A program made the translations under genes and the position numbers. From Pelagibacterales bacterium SAG-MED50 (GTDB taxonomy: Bacteria > Pseudomonadota > Alphaproteobacteria > Pelagibacterales > Pelagibacteraceae): DNA of 64,000 bases. This document shows, piece after piece, positions 17,538 to 27,351 of this stretch. The stretch lies in assembly GCA_014653385.1 (NCBI GenBank), contig JACWER010000003.1:1-64000 (forward strand), read 5' to 3'. Positions within the stretch are counted from its first letter, which is position 1; each line of letters begins with the position of its first letter. The notes under the pieces were generated by a model that had not been told where the DNA came from, did no database searches, and saw nothing but the letters and a program-made list of their open reading frames with translations.

Positions 17538-18413
17538 TTAAATTTGTTTAAGAAAAAAATTTCTTAATTGAAGAATTGTTTGTTTTGGATTTTGTTCAGG
17601 AATAAAGTGACCAGACTCTATAGCTTTTCCCACAATTTTTTTTTTAGAATACTTTTGCCAAATTTTTATTGAATTGAATTGTTTTCCTATTACCCCATTT
17701 TTTCCCCACAAAACTTGAATTGGGATATTAAGTTTTTTATTTTTATCTTTTTTATCGTGTTCTAAGTCAATTGTGTCTGAAGCTCTATAGTCTTCACATG
17801 AAGCATGAATTCTTTTTTTTTGTTTAAATGATTTAAGGTAAGCTTCTTCTGCTTTGCCAAACTTATGTTCTCCAGACCATTTATGTAAACAACTTTTCAT
17901 CCACTTTCTTGGATCACTCATTATCATTCTTTCTGGTAACCAAGATGGTTGAATCAAAAAAAACCAGTGAAAGTAAGCTTTTGCAAATTTTCTATCAGTA
18001 GTTTCATACATATCTAGTGTTGGACAAATATCTAAAACACATAGGGCCAAAATTTTTTTTCTAAAATCTCGTGCCATCCTGTGAGCAACTCTCCCACCCC
18101 GATCATGACCTGCAAGAAAAAATTTGTTAAAATTTAATTTATTCATTAGTTGGATCATATCTTTAGCCATTTCTCTTTTTGAATAATTAATGTGGTTTTT
18201 GCCACTAGGTAAAACCAAACTATTTCCATACCCTCTTAAATCAGCAACTACTACTGTAAAGTTTTTACTTAATTCTGGTGCAGTTTTGTGCCACATAACA
18301 TGAGTTTGAGGATATCCATGAAGCAAAAGTAATGGAGGTCCATTACCTTTAATTCTGCAAAAAATTTTTCCCTTATTTACCTTAATGAATTTTTTTTTAA
18401 ATCCTTCAAACAT
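17538..18413 (-). CDS. Alpha/beta hydrolase of the fluoroacetate (haloacetate) dehalogenase type
   Basis: A 291-residue alpha/beta hydrolase. From the ATG at 18413 the residues match the fluoroacetate dehalogenase site: nucleophile Asp104 in GHDRGGR, carboxylate-binding Arg105 and Arg108, acid Asp128 in VLDICP, halide-pocket His149-Trp150 in YFHWFF, Tyr209 in CEDYRAS and base His269 in SGHFIP. That makes it a strong candidate for hydrolysing short haloacids, though real substrates are untested. A TTG at 18428 could start five residues earlier, overlapping the upstream stop. Last gene of the hemC-led minus run. Confidence 0.82.
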   Translation of the reverse strand: MFEGFKKKFIKVNKGKIFCRIKGNGPPLLLLHGYPQTHVMWHKTAPELSKNFTVVVADLRGYGNSLVLPSGKNHINYSKREMAKDMIQLMNKLNFNKFFLAGHDRGGRVAHRMARDFRKKILALCVLDICPTLDMYETTDRKFAKAYFHWFFLIQPSWLPERMIMSDPRKWMKSCLHKWSGEHKFGKAEEAYLKSFKQKKRIHASCEDYRASDTIDLEHDKKDKNKKLNIPIQVLWGKNGVIGKQFNSIKIWQKYSKKKIVGKAIESGHFIPEQNPKQTILQLRNFFLKQI

Positions 18414-18424
18414 AATTAAAAAGT

Positions 18425-18685
18425 TCAATCATTTAACAACTTTTTTTTTGCTTTTTCAAATTCTTCTTCTGTTATCACTCCACTTTGACGTAACTCATTT
18501 AGTTTTGTAATTTCATTACTTAACTGGTCTATGTCAGGAGATGAGCTAGTAGCAATTATATCTTCTTCCTTTTCAGATCTATTAGTTTCCTTCGCGCTAA
18601 ATCCTTTCATAATTGCAGTGGCACCTAGATATAAAACAAAACCAATAATTGGAATTACTAAGCCAAAAAATATTATCTTTTCCAT
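18425..18685 (-). CDS. SHOCT-domain small membrane protein
   Basis: An 86-residue protein with one N-terminal membrane helix (about residues 4-25), a polar linker and a C-terminal SHOCT domain (LNELRQSGVITEEEFEKAKK). SHOCT modules are oligomerisation or adaptor segments; no specific function is assigned. It lies 3 bp after the upstream small membrane gene and 11 bp before the dehalogenase-like gene. Confidence 0.75.
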   Translation of the reverse strand: MEKIIFFGLVIPIIGFVLYLGATAIMKGFSAKETNRSEKEEDIIATSSSPDIDQLSNEITKLNELRQSGVITEEEFEKAKKKLLND

Positions 18686-18688
18686 AAA

Positions 18689-18892
18689 TTAGTCTTCATC
18701 CTCTTCTCTCCATTTTTTTTCATACATGAGCCACGCTGCGTAGATTACACATACTGTACCAACTATCATACCATAATCAAATCCAGTTTGTTTATCATAT
18801 AAGTGCCAACCTAATTGCGTTGCACCTATAGGAGGCACCGTCAGTAATAAGAAAATAATACCAATTCTGTAAGGATATTTTGGTTTTTTCAT
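18689..18892 (-). CDS. Small two-helix membrane protein
   Basis: A 67-residue protein of unknown family with two hydrophobic segments (about residues 8-26 and 40-56) and an acidic C-terminus (EEDED). I start it at the ATG at 18892 (MKKPKYPYRIG); the frame is open to a TTG at 18907. It sits in the minus run between folD (37 bp away) and the SHOCT gene. Function unknown. Confidence 0.6.
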   Translation of the reverse strand: MKKPKYPYRIGIIFLLLTVPPIGATQLGWHLYDKQTGFDYGMIVGTVCVIYAAWLMYEKKWREEDED

Positions 18893-18929
18893 ACCCAAAA
18901 TTATCAAATTTAATTAATAAATTTTATCT

Positions 18930-19775
18930 TTATTTTTGCGATCTTTTGAAACAGTCAATAGTATTCTTTAACAAACACGCAATTGTCATTGGTCCTACTC
19001 CACCTGGAACAGGGGTTAAAGCCTTTGCAACTTTTGAAACTTCATCAAATGCAACATCACCCACTAAACCATTTTCAGTTTTATTAATTCCTACATCAAT
19101 TACGATTGCATCTTTTTTAACCCAATCCCCTTTTACAAGTTCTGGGATACCCACAGCTGCAACTATAATATCTGCTTCTAAACATTCAGCTTTTAAATCT
19201 TTTGTTCGTGAATGAGTAATTGTAACTGTACAGTTTTCTTTAAGAAGAAGTTGAGTCATTGGTTTGCCATTTAAATTTGATCTTCCTACGACAACTGCTT
19301 TTTTACCACTTAAGTTTGGTTCAATTTTTTTAATCATCAAATAACATCCAAGTGGAGTACAAGGCACTGAACTTTCATAACCTGAAGAAAGATTTCCAAC
19401 ATTCATAGGGTGAAAACCATCTACATCTTTTGAGGGAATGATAGTTTCAATTACTTTTTGCTTATCAATATGTTTTGGTAATGGCAGTTGAACTAAAATT
19501 CCTGAAATATTTTCATCATTGTTTAATTCTTCAATTTTTTCTAAAATTGTTTTTTCTTCAACTGTATCTGGGTATCTAATAACTTCAGATTTAAGCCCAA
19601 CCTCATTTGCTGATTTTTCTTTGTTACGAACATAAATTTGGCTAGGGGCCATATCTCCAATTAAAATCACTGTTAGTCCGGGAACTTTATTATATTTAGT
19701 TTTTAACTCAGCAACTTCTTGTTTAAGCTCTTCTCTAAGTTCGGCTGCTATTTTTTTTCCGTCAATTAAAATCAT
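18930..19775 (-). CDS. folD: FolD, methylene-THF dehydrogenase/cyclohydrolase
   Basis: Bifunctional cytoplasmic enzyme that interconverts 5,10-methylene-, methenyl- and 10-formyl-tetrahydrofolate, supplying purine synthesis (purH is in this window). Family signatures include YVRNKEKSANEVG with the catalytic lysine, GILVQLPLP, the Rossmann VVGRSNLNGKP and the C-terminal PVPGGVGPMT. At 281 residues the length is normal. It follows a yggT gene by 7 bp. Confidence 0.97.
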   Translation of the reverse strand: MILIDGKKIAAELREELKQEVAELKTKYNKVPGLTVILIGDMAPSQIYVRNKEKSANEVGLKSEVIRYPDTVEEKTILEKIEELNNDENISGILVQLPLPKHIDKQKVIETIIPSKDVDGFHPMNVGNLSSGYESSVPCTPLGCYLMIKKIEPNLSGKKAVVVGRSNLNGKPMTQLLLKENCTVTITHSRTKDLKAECLEADIIVAAVGIPELVKGDWVKKDAIVIDVGINKTENGLVGDVAFDEVSKVAKALTPVPGGVGPMTIACLLKNTIDCFKRSQK

Positions 19776-19782
19776 AAATTTT

Positions 19783-20073
19783 TTAGAATATTAATGGTGC
19801 AATGTAGAGCTTCATACACATTTCAATAAACCAAATCAATAGCAGAAGAATTATTGGTGAAATATCTAAAGAGCCTAAGTTAGGTAAAAAACGTCTAATT
19901 CTGTTTAATATTGGGTCTGTTAGTCGATATGTCATTTCTAAAATTGAATAAATAAATCTATTTTGAGTATTTAGAACATTAAAAGTAATCAACCAGCTTA
20001 TTAAAACGTTTGCTATAACAACATAAGAATACAGTTTTAAAATTTGTAAAACTAAATAAAAAATCGCTATCAT
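19783..20073 (-). CDS. YggT-family membrane protein (copy 1)
   Basis: A 96-residue protein with two membrane helices and the YggT pattern, YVVIANVLISWL followed by LTDPILNRIRRFLPNLGSLD. YggT proteins are implicated in cell division/SepF-linked or osmotic functions, without a defined mechanism. It overlaps the end of the mechanosensitive channel gene by 4 bp. A second YggT-like gene lies at 29237-29593. Confidence 0.85.
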   Translation of the reverse strand: MIAIFYLVLQILKLYSYVVIANVLISWLITFNVLNTQNRFIYSILEMTYRLTDPILNRIRRFLPNLGSLDISPIILLLLIWFIEMCMKLYIAPLIF

Positions 20074-21155
20074 TTTTTCTCGATATAGATCGACTGACTT
20101 GGAAAAGCAAAAGCTGCTTTATTATTTTCTACGATTTGTTTAATTTCAATTGCAAGCCTTTCCTTAACAGAAAGCATTTCATTCCAACTATTAGTTTTTG
20201 TAAAACAACGAACATACATATCAATAGAGCTATCAGAAAATTTATCAATTCTAACTGCAACACCAACGTTTACATCAAAATCTTCACTTTTATTAATGTA
20301 TGCTTCAATTTCATTTCTAATAGTTTTTAACTGATCAACTGTTGTGTCATACTGAAGGGTAATTATCCAACTTATCAACCAATTAGAAGTTTCGCTCACA
20401 TTTACAACGGCATTTTCAGCAAATTGAAAATTTGGAATAATTGCAAGTGACTTATCAAATTTTCTAATTGTTGTTGATCTAAATCCAATCTTTTCAACAA
20501 TCCCTTCAATGATGCCTTCAACAGCAATCCAATCACCTATCTTAAATCTTTTCTCAACTAATACTAAAATTCCTGAAATTAAATTTTTAAATAAATCCTG
20601 AGCACCTAATGCAACTGCTACACCAAACAAACCAAGTCCTGCAATGATTGGCCCTATCTTTATTCCCCATAACTCTAAAACTGCCGCAAGACCTAAAATA
20701 AAAATTAAAATTTTAAGAGATTTAATTATCCATCCAATTAGCTCTCTAGTTAAAAGTTTATCGAGTCCACTTAAAATATAAGAAATTGGTTCAATAATTT
20801 GATGGATAACCCAAAATATTAATATGGTAATTAACGTTCTGTTAATAGTATCAACGACCTCTCGACCCTCACTTGAAAAAGTCATGTAGTAACTTGCAAT
20901 AAAAAAACCAAGAACAATTGGTAAAAATCTTGCAGGGCCTTCTAGGGCACGAACAAAAGTATCATCAAGTTTATTAGTTGTTCTCTTAGAAATAATTTCT
21001 AGCTTTTTAATTATAAGTTTAGAGATTAATCCTCTAAAAATTAAGAAAACAAAAAATATCCCAATTCCAATTAATATTTGAAAAATATCAACACCTAGAA
21101 TTCCTTTTTTCCAAACAGACGAAAATATATCAGAAAAATTATTTATTATTTCCAT
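20070..21155 (-). CDS. MscS-family mechanosensitive ion channel
   Basis: A 361-residue small-conductance mechanosensitive channel. Four membrane segments are followed by the pore-lining helix (GLGLFGVAVALGAQDLFKNL) and the beta-domain loop FKIGDWIAVEG...GIVEKIGFRST typical of MscS. It probably relieves osmotic downshock. It lies 2 bp after hemD and overlaps yggT by 4 bp. It has one more membrane helix than E. coli MscS, as in many YbdG/MSL-type proteins. Confidence 0.88.
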   Translation of the reverse strand: MEIINNFSDIFSSVWKKGILGVDIFQILIGIGIFFVFLIFRGLISKLIIKKLEIISKRTTNKLDDTFVRALEGPARFLPIVLGFFIASYYMTFSSEGREVVDTINRTLITILIFWVIHQIIEPISYILSGLDKLLTRELIGWIIKSLKILIFILGLAAVLELWGIKIGPIIAGLGLFGVAVALGAQDLFKNLISGILVLVEKRFKIGDWIAVEGIIEGIVEKIGFRSTTIRKFDKSLAIIPNFQFAENAVVNVSETSNWLISWIITLQYDTTVDQLKTIRNEIEAYINKSEDFDVNVGVAVRIDKFSDSSIDMYVRCFTKTNSWNEMLSVKERLAIEIKQIVENNKAAFAFPSQSIYIEKK

Positions 21156-21157
21156 AG

Positions 21158-21856
21158 CTAAATTTTATATAACAAAAACTCTTCTTCTCCAGGATTAAAA
21201 AGAAATATCTTCTTCCACTTAATTTCGTTCAATATTGACGAGGTTTTTTCACCAATGCACATTAAGTTCGTATTCATCCAAAGACTTTCTGACTGATACA
21301 TCTTAATAAAATTCAGAAAACTTAAGGCGCTATTTTGAGAGTAAACATAAACCATATCAGGCATTTTGAGCTTCAATTCGTTTACAAATTTATCATTAAA
21401 GTTATGGTTATGAATAGTCTTATAATTAATAACCCTTTTAACATTATATCCCTCTTTTAATAGTTGCTGATCAAGATCAACTGAAACTGTTTCACCACTT
21501 ATATAAATTAAATTTCCATCTTTCTGATTAAAATTTTGCAAAATTAGCTCTTTTAAATTTTCAACATTACCCTCTGCAGCAATTACATTTTGAAAACCAA
21601 CACTTCTAGCTTTTTTTTCTGTAGCACTACCTACACAGAAACAAAGAAGATTTTTATCAATACTTTTTAAATCTAAATATTTAATAGAATTTGCACTTGT
21701 AAAAATAATGCCTTTAAAATCTAAAAAATTAATCTGTTCATAATCTACTTTATCTATTGTTAATAAAGGAATATGAGAAACTTGATGTCCTAATGATTTA
21801 AATTTTATAATCATTTCTGTGCAATCTTCTAAAGGCCTAGTTAATAAAATGTGCAT
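21158..21856 (-). CDS. hemD: Uroporphyrinogen-III synthase
   Basis: Cyclises hydroxymethylbilane to uroporphyrinogen III with inversion of ring D. HemD sequences are divergent; the call rests on ILLTRPLEDC at the N-terminus, FTSANSIKYL, a central ISGE segment, a VYSQNS stretch, the 232-residue length and the position 1 bp after hemC. Haem genes hemE, hemH and hemJ lie elsewhere in the window (55676-58138). Confidence 0.9.
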   Translation of the reverse strand: MHILLTRPLEDCTEMIIKFKSLGHQVSHIPLLTIDKVDYEQINFLDFKGIIFTSANSIKYLDLKSIDKNLLCFCVGSATEKKARSVGFQNVIAAEGNVENLKELILQNFNQKDGNLIYISGETVSVDLDQQLLKEGYNVKRVINYKTIHNHNFNDKFVNELKLKMPDMVYVYSQNSALSFLNFIKMYQSESLWMNTNLMCIGEKTSSILNEIKWKKIFLFNPGEEEFLLYKI

Positions 21857-21857
21857 T

Positions 21858-22775
21858 TTATCTTTTATATGAATTATTTGATTTAGTTTTTAACATCTGT
21901 CCCACTTCTTTACCAAGTATTTTTGCATTTTCAATTTTGGAAGATTTTTTTTCATAAAATCTTTCATTACCATCTAAAGAAAAAAGTTCAGCCTCTAAAA
22001 TAATTTCATCGCCTTCAATAATGGCATGGACTCCAACAGCTGTTTCACAGTCACCTTCTAAAACTTTGAGAACATTTCTTTCTGTGTGAGCTCTTAAAGA
22101 TGTTTCTTGGTCATTAATTTTATCTAAAATTGAAATAACTTTTTTGTCATCATTTCGACATTGAAGAGAAATAATACCTTGCCCTGCGCTAGGAATTATT
22201 TCTTCAGTTGAAAATACTTCAGTAATTTTATTTTCTATCGATAAAGATTTAATTCCCGCATAAGACAATATTATTGCGTCATATATGCCATCATTTAGTT
22301 TATTAATTCTTGTATCAACATTTCCTCTAATAAGTTTACAATTAAGATCAGGTCTAATTTTTTTTATTTGAAATTCTCTTCGATAAGACGATGTTCCAAT
22401 TATTGCTTCAGATTTTAATTCTTTAAGTTTTTTTTTATCTTTAGTTATTAATATTTCTCTTGGATCATTTCTTTCTAAGAATGTATCTGCTCTTAAGCCA
22501 TCAGTTTCAATTGCAGGCATATCCTTTAATGCATGAACTGCTATATCAATTTTTTTATCTTGAAGCTCTTTTTCTATGTTTGTTGAAAATAAACCTTTTC
22601 CACCTACTTCTGATAATCTTATATCTTGAACTTGATCTCCTTTTGTTGTTATTTCTTTAATTACAACATCTTCATAATTTAAATTTGTATTTTGAATAAT
22701 CTTATCTTTAGCATTTTGAGCATAAATTAATGCTAACTTGCTTCCCCGTGATCCTATGATAATTTTACTCTTCAT
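21858..22775 (-). CDS. hemC: Hydroxymethylbilane synthase (porphobilinogen deaminase)
   Basis: Polymerises four porphobilinogens into hydroxymethylbilane. Signature blocks are IIGSRGSKLALIYAQ at the start, HALKDMP, the SSYRREFQI stretch, and EGDCETAVG, which holds the cysteine anchoring the dipyrromethane cofactor. At 305 residues it has the usual length. First gene of the eight-gene minus run, divergent from tsaD across 56 bp. Confidence 0.96.
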   Translation of the reverse strand: MKSKIIIGSRGSKLALIYAQNAKDKIIQNTNLNYEDVVIKEITTKGDQVQDIRLSEVGGKGLFSTNIEKELQDKKIDIAVHALKDMPAIETDGLRADTFLERNDPREILITKDKKKLKELKSEAIIGTSSYRREFQIKKIRPDLNCKLIRGNVDTRINKLNDGIYDAIILSYAGIKSLSIENKITEVFSTEEIIPSAGQGIISLQCRNDDKKVISILDKINDQETSLRAHTERNVLKVLEGDCETAVGVHAIIEGDEIILEAELFSLDGNERFYEKKSSKIENAKILGKEVGQMLKTKSNNSYKR

Positions 22776-22831
22776 AAATAAATATATTTCTTACTTGTAT
22801 TGAGATTGTACAATTAATAAAAACTATTTGA

Positions 22832-23905
22832 ATGAGTAAAAAACCCTTAATTCTTGGAATTGAATCTAGCTGTGATGAAACGGCAGCATCAATAATTACT
22901 GAAAATGAACAAGGGATACCATTAGTTTTATCCAATATTGTTTCAAGCCAAGTTGATGTTCATAAAGAATTTGGGGGAGTTGTACCTGAATTAGCAGCAA
23001 GATCTCATATGGAAAAAATTGATTGGATTGTTCAAAAAGCAATTAATGATAGTGGTCGAAAGATAGAAGAAATTGATGCGGTAGCTTCAACAGCTGGTCC
23101 AGGCCTTATAGTGTGCTTATCTGTTGGGCTTAGTTTTGGAAAAACATTTGCTTCCGCTTTAGAAAAGCCATTCATTGCTGTTAATCACTTAGAGGGTCAT
23201 GCCCTAAGTCCAAAACTAAATTCGGAACTAAATTATCCATATTTGCTTTTACTAATTTCTGGTGGACATTCGCAATTTTTAAATGTTCAAGGTTTAGGAA
23301 AATATAAGAGACTAGGAACAACTATTGATGATGCTTTAGGTGAAGCCTTTGATAAAACTGCTAAACTTTTAGGAATTGAATTTCCTGGTGGACCACAAAT
23401 CGAAATTTTAGCAGAAAAAGGTGATCCAGATAAATATGATTTACCAAAACCAATTTTTAATAAAGGGGGATGCAATTTATCTTTTGCAGGTCTTAAAACA
23501 GCAATTTTGAGAATAACAAAAAATATTAAAACAGATCAGGAAAAATTTGATTTGGCTGCTTCTTTTCAAAAAACAGTTGAAGAAATTTTATATAAAAAAA
23601 CAAAAATTGCATTTAGTGAATTCGAAAATCTAAATGATTTAAAAGAAAAAATATTTGTAGTTGCTGGAGGAGTAGCGGCCAATAAAAGAATTAGATCTAT
23701 GTTAATAAATTTATGCAATGAAGAAAACTATCAAAATATGTTTCCACCAATTGAATTTTGTGGGGACAATGCTGCTATGATTGCTATGGTTGGTTTAGAA
23801 AAATTTAAATTAAAACAATTCGATAATTTAGATCATCCCGCAAAACCAAGGTGGCCTTTAGATGAAAAAGCAGCTTTTCTTAAAGGAGCAGGAGTACAAT
23901 TATAA
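22832..23905 (+). CDS. tsaD: TsaD, tRNA N6-threonylcarbamoyladenosine transferase subunit
   Basis: Catalytic component of the TsaBDE complex that makes t6A37 on ANN-decoding tRNAs. The ASKHA-fold motifs are clear: LGIESSCDETAASI at the N-terminus, the metal ligands in NHLEGHALSP, LISGGHSQF, GDALGEAFDK-type and VVAGGVAAN. The final FCGDNAAMIA completes the site. Normal length (357). The gene order tsaD opposite hemC is common in alphaproteobacteria. Its stop overlaps the EVE gene start by one base. Confidence 0.97.
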   Translation: MSKKPLILGIESSCDETAASIITENEQGIPLVLSNIVSSQVDVHKEFGGVVPELAARSHMEKIDWIVQKAINDSGRKIEEIDAVASTAGPGLIVCLSVGLSFGKTFASALEKPFIAVNHLEGHALSPKLNSELNYPYLLLLISGGHSQFLNVQGLGKYKRLGTTIDDALGEAFDKTAKLLGIEFPGGPQIEILAEKGDPDKYDLPKPIFNKGGCNLSFAGLKTAILRITKNIKTDQEKFDLAASFQKTVEEILYKKTKIAFSEFENLNDLKEKIFVVAGGVAANKRIRSMLINLCNEENYQNMFPPIEFCGDNAAMIAMVGLEKFKLKQFDNLDHPAKPRWPLDEKAAFLKGAGVQL

Positions 23906-24318
23906 TGCAGTATTGGTTAATGAAATCAGAACCTGACGTTTGGTCTATTGATCAACAAAAAAAAGCAGGTGCAAAAGGTGCACCATGGGATGGTGTTAGA
24001 AATTATCAAGCTGCTAAAAATTTAAAAAGCATGAAGAAAGGGGATCTTTGTTTTTTTTATCATTCAAATATTGGAAAAGAGATTGTTGGAATAGTGGAAG
24101 TAATTAAAGAAGCATACTTAGACAAAACCGATAAATCAGGACGGTTTGTAGCTGTTACTGTAAAATTTAAGGAAAGATTGTCAAAACCTATTACACTTGA
24201 GAATATCAAAAAATCTAAGGAATTAAGCCATTTAGCGCTTATAAAACAAAGTAGGCTCTCTGTAATGCCAATAGATTCTAAAAGCTGGAAAATATTAAAT
24301 AACATGAGTAAAATTTAA
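23905..24318 (+). CDS. EVE-domain protein
   Basis: A single-domain 137-residue EVE (PUA-like) protein. It starts [16 protein letters not shown] and contains [13 protein letters not shown] and CFFYHSN, all typical of the family. EVE domains bind modified nucleobases in DNA or RNA; the ligand here is unknown. It overlaps tsaD (TAATG), so it is probably co-expressed, which would fit an RNA-modification-linked role, but that is inference. Confidence 0.92.
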   Translation: MQYWLMKSEPDVWSIDQQKKAGAKGAPWDGVRNYQAAKNLKSMKKGDLCFFYHSNIGKEIVGIVEVIKEAYLDKTDKSGRFVAVTVKFKERLSKPITLENIKKSKELSHLALIKQSRLSVMPIDSKSWKILNNMSKI

Positions 24319-24331
24319 TTATAAAAATTTC

Positions 24332-26338
24332 ATGCCATTAAAAAAAAAGAAAAAAACTAAAGTTAAAAAAAAAATTATTAGCAAAGTTGTTAAAGATAAT
24401 TCAAAAGAACTTATTATAAAAACAAAACCTCAATGGATTAAGAGCAGTCTAGCTACAAAAAGCAAATATCAAGATAAATACTCAAAATCGATTAAAAATA
24501 ATGATGAGTTTTGGAGAAAAGAAGGAAAAAGAATTACTTGGATAAAACCATACAATAAAATTAAAGATGTTAAATACAGCACTAAAGAAGTTAATATCAA
24601 ATGGTTTCATGATGGAACTTTAAACGCTTCAGCTAATTGTATTGATAGACATTTAAAAGATAAGAAAGATAAAACTGCTATAATTTGGGTTGGAGATGAT
24701 CCTAAAGATAATCAGAAAATATCTTATAAACAACTTCATGAAAAAGTTTCTAAAGCCGCTAATGGTTTAAAAAAATTAGGAATTAAAAAAGGAGATAGGG
24801 TTACTATTTATTTAACAATGATTCCTGAGCTTGCTATATTAATGCTCGCTTGTGTGCGTATCGGAGCAGTTCATTCAATTATTTTTGGGGGCTTTTCAGC
24901 AGAATCTATTTCTGGAAGGGTGAATGATTGTGAGTCTGAATATATAATTACAGCAGATGAAGGTGTTAGAGGAGGCAAAACCATTCCTCTTAAATACACA
25001 ACTGATGAAGCATTAGAAAGTTGTCCAAATGTTAAAAAATGTATCGTTGTTAAACGAACAGGAAATTATATCAATTGGGATAAATCAAGAGATGTTTGGT
25101 ATCATGATTTAATTAAAGATGTTTCAAAACATTGCGAACCAGAGGAAATGAGCGCAGAAGATCCTCTGTTTATTTTATATACCTCAGGTTCAACTGGTAA
25201 GCCTAAAGGAGTTTTACATACAACAGGTGGTTATATGGTGTATGCTTCAATGACTCATCAATATATTTTTAATTATAAACCGAAAGATATCTACTGGTGC
25301 ACTGCAGATATTGGCTGGGTCACTGGTCACAGTTATATAATTTATGGACCGCTAGCAAATGGAGCAACAACAATAATGTTTGAAGGAATTCCAAACTATC
25401 CAACGAGCTCAAGATGGTGGCAAATTATTGATAAGTATAAAGTGAATACTTTTTATACAGCCCCAACAGCAATTAGAGCTTTGATGCGTGAAGGAGACAA
25501 GCCTGTTAAAAAAACTTCAAGAAAATCATTAAAATTATTAGGTACAGTTGGTGAGCCAATTAACCCAGAGGCTTGGATGTGGTATTATAAAACTGTAGGA
25601 AATTCTAAATGCCCAATTGTTGATACATGGTGGCAAACAGAAACAGGCGGAATTATGATTGCTCCTCAAACTGGTGCGATTGATTTAAAACCTGGTTCAG
25701 CAACTAAGCCATTTTATGGTATTAAGCCTGTACTCGTTGATAAAAAAGGATTGGAAATAAAAGGTCCTGGAGAAGGAAGGCTATGCATTGCTCAATCTTG
25801 GCCAGGACAGATGAGAACTGTCTATGGAGATCATCAAAGATTTATTGATACATATTTTTCACAATTTGATGGAAAATATTTTACAGGTGACGGGTGTAGA
25901 AGAGATAAGGATGGATATTATTGGATTACAGGAAGAGTAGATGATGTGATTATTGTATCAGGTCACAATCTTGGTACTGCTGAAATAGAAAGTGCATTTG
26001 TTGCTCATCCAAAAGTTGCTGAAGCAGCTGTTGTTGGTTATCCCCACGACATAAAAGGTAACGGTCTTTATTGTTATGTAACATTAAATGTAGGTGAAAA
26101 AGAAACAGGTGATCTTGAAAGAGATTTGAAGCTTTGGGTTAGAAAGCAAATAGGACCTCTTGCTACTCCTGATCTAATTCATTTTACTCCTGGACTTCCA
26201 AAAACAAGATCTGGAAAAATAATGAGAAGAATTTTAAGAAAAATTGCGGCTAATGAACATGGCCAATTGGGTGACACAACAACTTTAGCTGATCCAAGTG
26301 TAGTTGAGAGTTTAGTGGATAATAGAAAAAATATTTAA
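24332..26338 (+). CDS. acs: Acetyl-CoA synthetase
   Basis: AMP-forming acetate:CoA ligase. ANL-superfamily motifs are complete: [28 protein letters not shown] and the C-terminal [11 protein letters not shown] whose lysine is the usual acetylation site. Length 668; the first about 35 residues are an unusual lysine-rich extension before the normal KPQWIK start. It lies upstream of the DUF4212/symporter pair (one minus-strand gene between), so acetate import and activation are probably linked. It shares TTAA with the convergent gene. Confidence 0.96.
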   Translation: MPLKKKKKTKVKKKIISKVVKDNSKELIIKTKPQWIKSSLATKSKYQDKYSKSIKNNDEFWRKEGKRITWIKPYNKIKDVKYSTKEVNIKWFHDGTLNASANCIDRHLKDKKDKTAIIWVGDDPKDNQKISYKQLHEKVSKAANGLKKLGIKKGDRVTIYLTMIPELAILMLACVRIGAVHSIIFGGFSAESISGRVNDCESEYIITADEGVRGGKTIPLKYTTDEALESCPNVKKCIVVKRTGNYINWDKSRDVWYHDLIKDVSKHCEPEEMSAEDPLFILYTSGSTGKPKGVLHTTGGYMVYASMTHQYIFNYKPKDIYWCTADIGWVTGHSYIIYGPLANGATTIMFEGIPNYPTSSRWWQIIDKYKVNTFYTAPTAIRALMREGDKPVKKTSRKSLKLLGTVGEPINPEAWMWYYKTVGNSKCPIVDTWWQTETGGIMIAPQTGAIDLKPGSATKPFYGIKPVLVDKKGLEIKGPGEGRLCIAQSWPGQMRTVYGDHQRFIDTYFSQFDGKYFTGDGCRRDKDGYYWITGRVDDVIIVSGHNLGTAEIESAFVAHPKVAEAAVVGYPHDIKGNGLYCYVTLNVGEKETGDLERDLKLWVRKQIGPLATPDLIHFTPGLPKTRSGKIMRRILRKIAANEHGQLGDTTTLADPSVVESLVDNRKNI

Positions 26339-26958
26339 AATTCTATTAACCTTTCAAATTCCTGTTTAACGATATCCCATTTTAAAATCATAGAATTTAA
26401 CACAATTTTTCGATCTAAAGATTTAAGCTCTTCAGCTATAGGAGCCCACTTATATAATGAAAGTGCACTTGGATTAAATGGAAGATCTTTATAATATATT
26501 TCCCAATCTAAATTTTGAAATCTTTCATTAAAACCTTTTTTTGCCTCTTCAATTATATCTAGTGGCATCTTGTTTGAAGTTTCATCATCTAAAATTTTAA
26601 AAAAAATTTCTTTAGCCTGATTTATATCTTGATAATTATGATTTACTTTTAAATATGAAAAAGTAAAAAAAGTTAAATCTTGGAGTGCTATAGAATAAAT
26701 ATTCCATTTAGCTAAATTAACAGATGACATAAACTCATCATTATCAAAATGAAGAACATATCTGGTTCCCATTCGAGTTTTTAAATAACTATACAAAGTA
26801 ACTTGTGATACCCACGCAGATTTTGTTTGGATAAAGGTTTCAAGTTCGTCTAAATTTTTAATTTTTTTTTTAGGTATGAATGCTTTAAACAAAGCAAATA
26901 AATAAACTTTAAAATCTTTAAATGATAAATCTTTCCAAGATAATTTGTATTTTTGCAT
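26335..26958 (-). CDS. Uncharacterised protein of 207 residues
   Basis: I do not recognise a named domain. The protein is soluble, has no signal peptide, and is rich in aromatic residues and mostly helical. A conserved-looking stretch is [16 protein letters not shown] near residues 58-73. It is divergent from the DUF4212 gene and shares its stop-codon palindrome TTAA with acs. An acetate-linked role is only suggested by position. Confidence 0.55.
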   Translation of the reverse strand: MQKYKLSWKDLSFKDFKVYLFALFKAFIPKKKIKNLDELETFIQTKSAWVSQVTLYSYLKTRMGTRYVLHFDNDEFMSSVNLAKWNIYSIALQDLTFFTFSYLKVNHNYQDINQAKEIFFKILDDETSNKMPLDIIEEAKKGFNERFQNLDWEIYYKDLPFNPSALSLYKWAPIAEELKSLDRKIVLNSMILKWDIVKQEFERLIEF

Positions 26959-26960
26959 AA

Positions 26961-26980
26961 AATTGTTCTTGGGGACAATT
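26961..26980. promoter_or_regulatory. Candidate operator palindrome upstream of the acetate-type symporter
   Basis: AATTGT and ACAATT arms flank an 8-bp centre (26961-26980), in the 132-bp gap between the 207-residue gene and the DUF4212 gene. It could be a regulator site for either direction; no regulator is identified. Confidence 0.25.
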
Positions 26981-27077
26981 ATACCTTAAAAAAGTAAGTA
27001 AATAAGCACCTATTATGAACAATTTTCACCTTTTCAAAACTCTTAGAATGGTTAAGGTTTTAATTAGTTATAACTAA

Positions 27078-27085
27078 AAGAGAGG
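27078..27085 (+). promoter_or_regulatory. Strong ribosome binding site of the DUF4212 gene
   Basis: AAGAGAGG lies 5 bp before the ATG at 27091. Most starts in this window lack such a purine-rich site, so this one marks strong translation of the symporter operon. Confidence 0.7.
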
Positions 27086-27090
27086 TATAA

Positions 27091-27351
27091 ATGTCAAACG
27101 CACAAAAACACTGGGAAAAATCCAGGTCATTGTTATGGATAACATTGGCAATCTGGGCTGTTTTCTCAATGGGCATCTTCCTTTTCGGAGCTGAAATGAA
27201 TGAGGTTACTGGACCTTTTGGATATCCATGGACATACTGGTTTACATGTCAAGGATCTCTTGGAATTTTCGTAATCTTAATTTTCTGGTTTGCTAATAGG
27301 CAAGAGAAAATCGATGAAGAGTTCGGCTTTAATGAAAGAGGAGATGACTAA
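27091..27351 (+). CDS. DUF4212 small subunit of a sodium:solute symporter
   Basis: An 86-residue protein with two membrane helices (about residues 14-33 and 46-68) and the DUF4212 layout (QKHWEKSRSLLWITL, WFANRQEKIDEEFG). Such proteins are the small partners of a specific subclass of sodium:solute symporters. The stop overlaps the start of the large subunit (TAATG at 27349-27353), so they are co-translated. Confidence 0.92.
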   Translation: MSNAQKHWEKSRSLLWITLAIWAVFSMGIFLFGAEMNEVTGPFGYPWTYWFTCQGSLGIFVILIFWFANRQEKIDEEFGFNERGDD

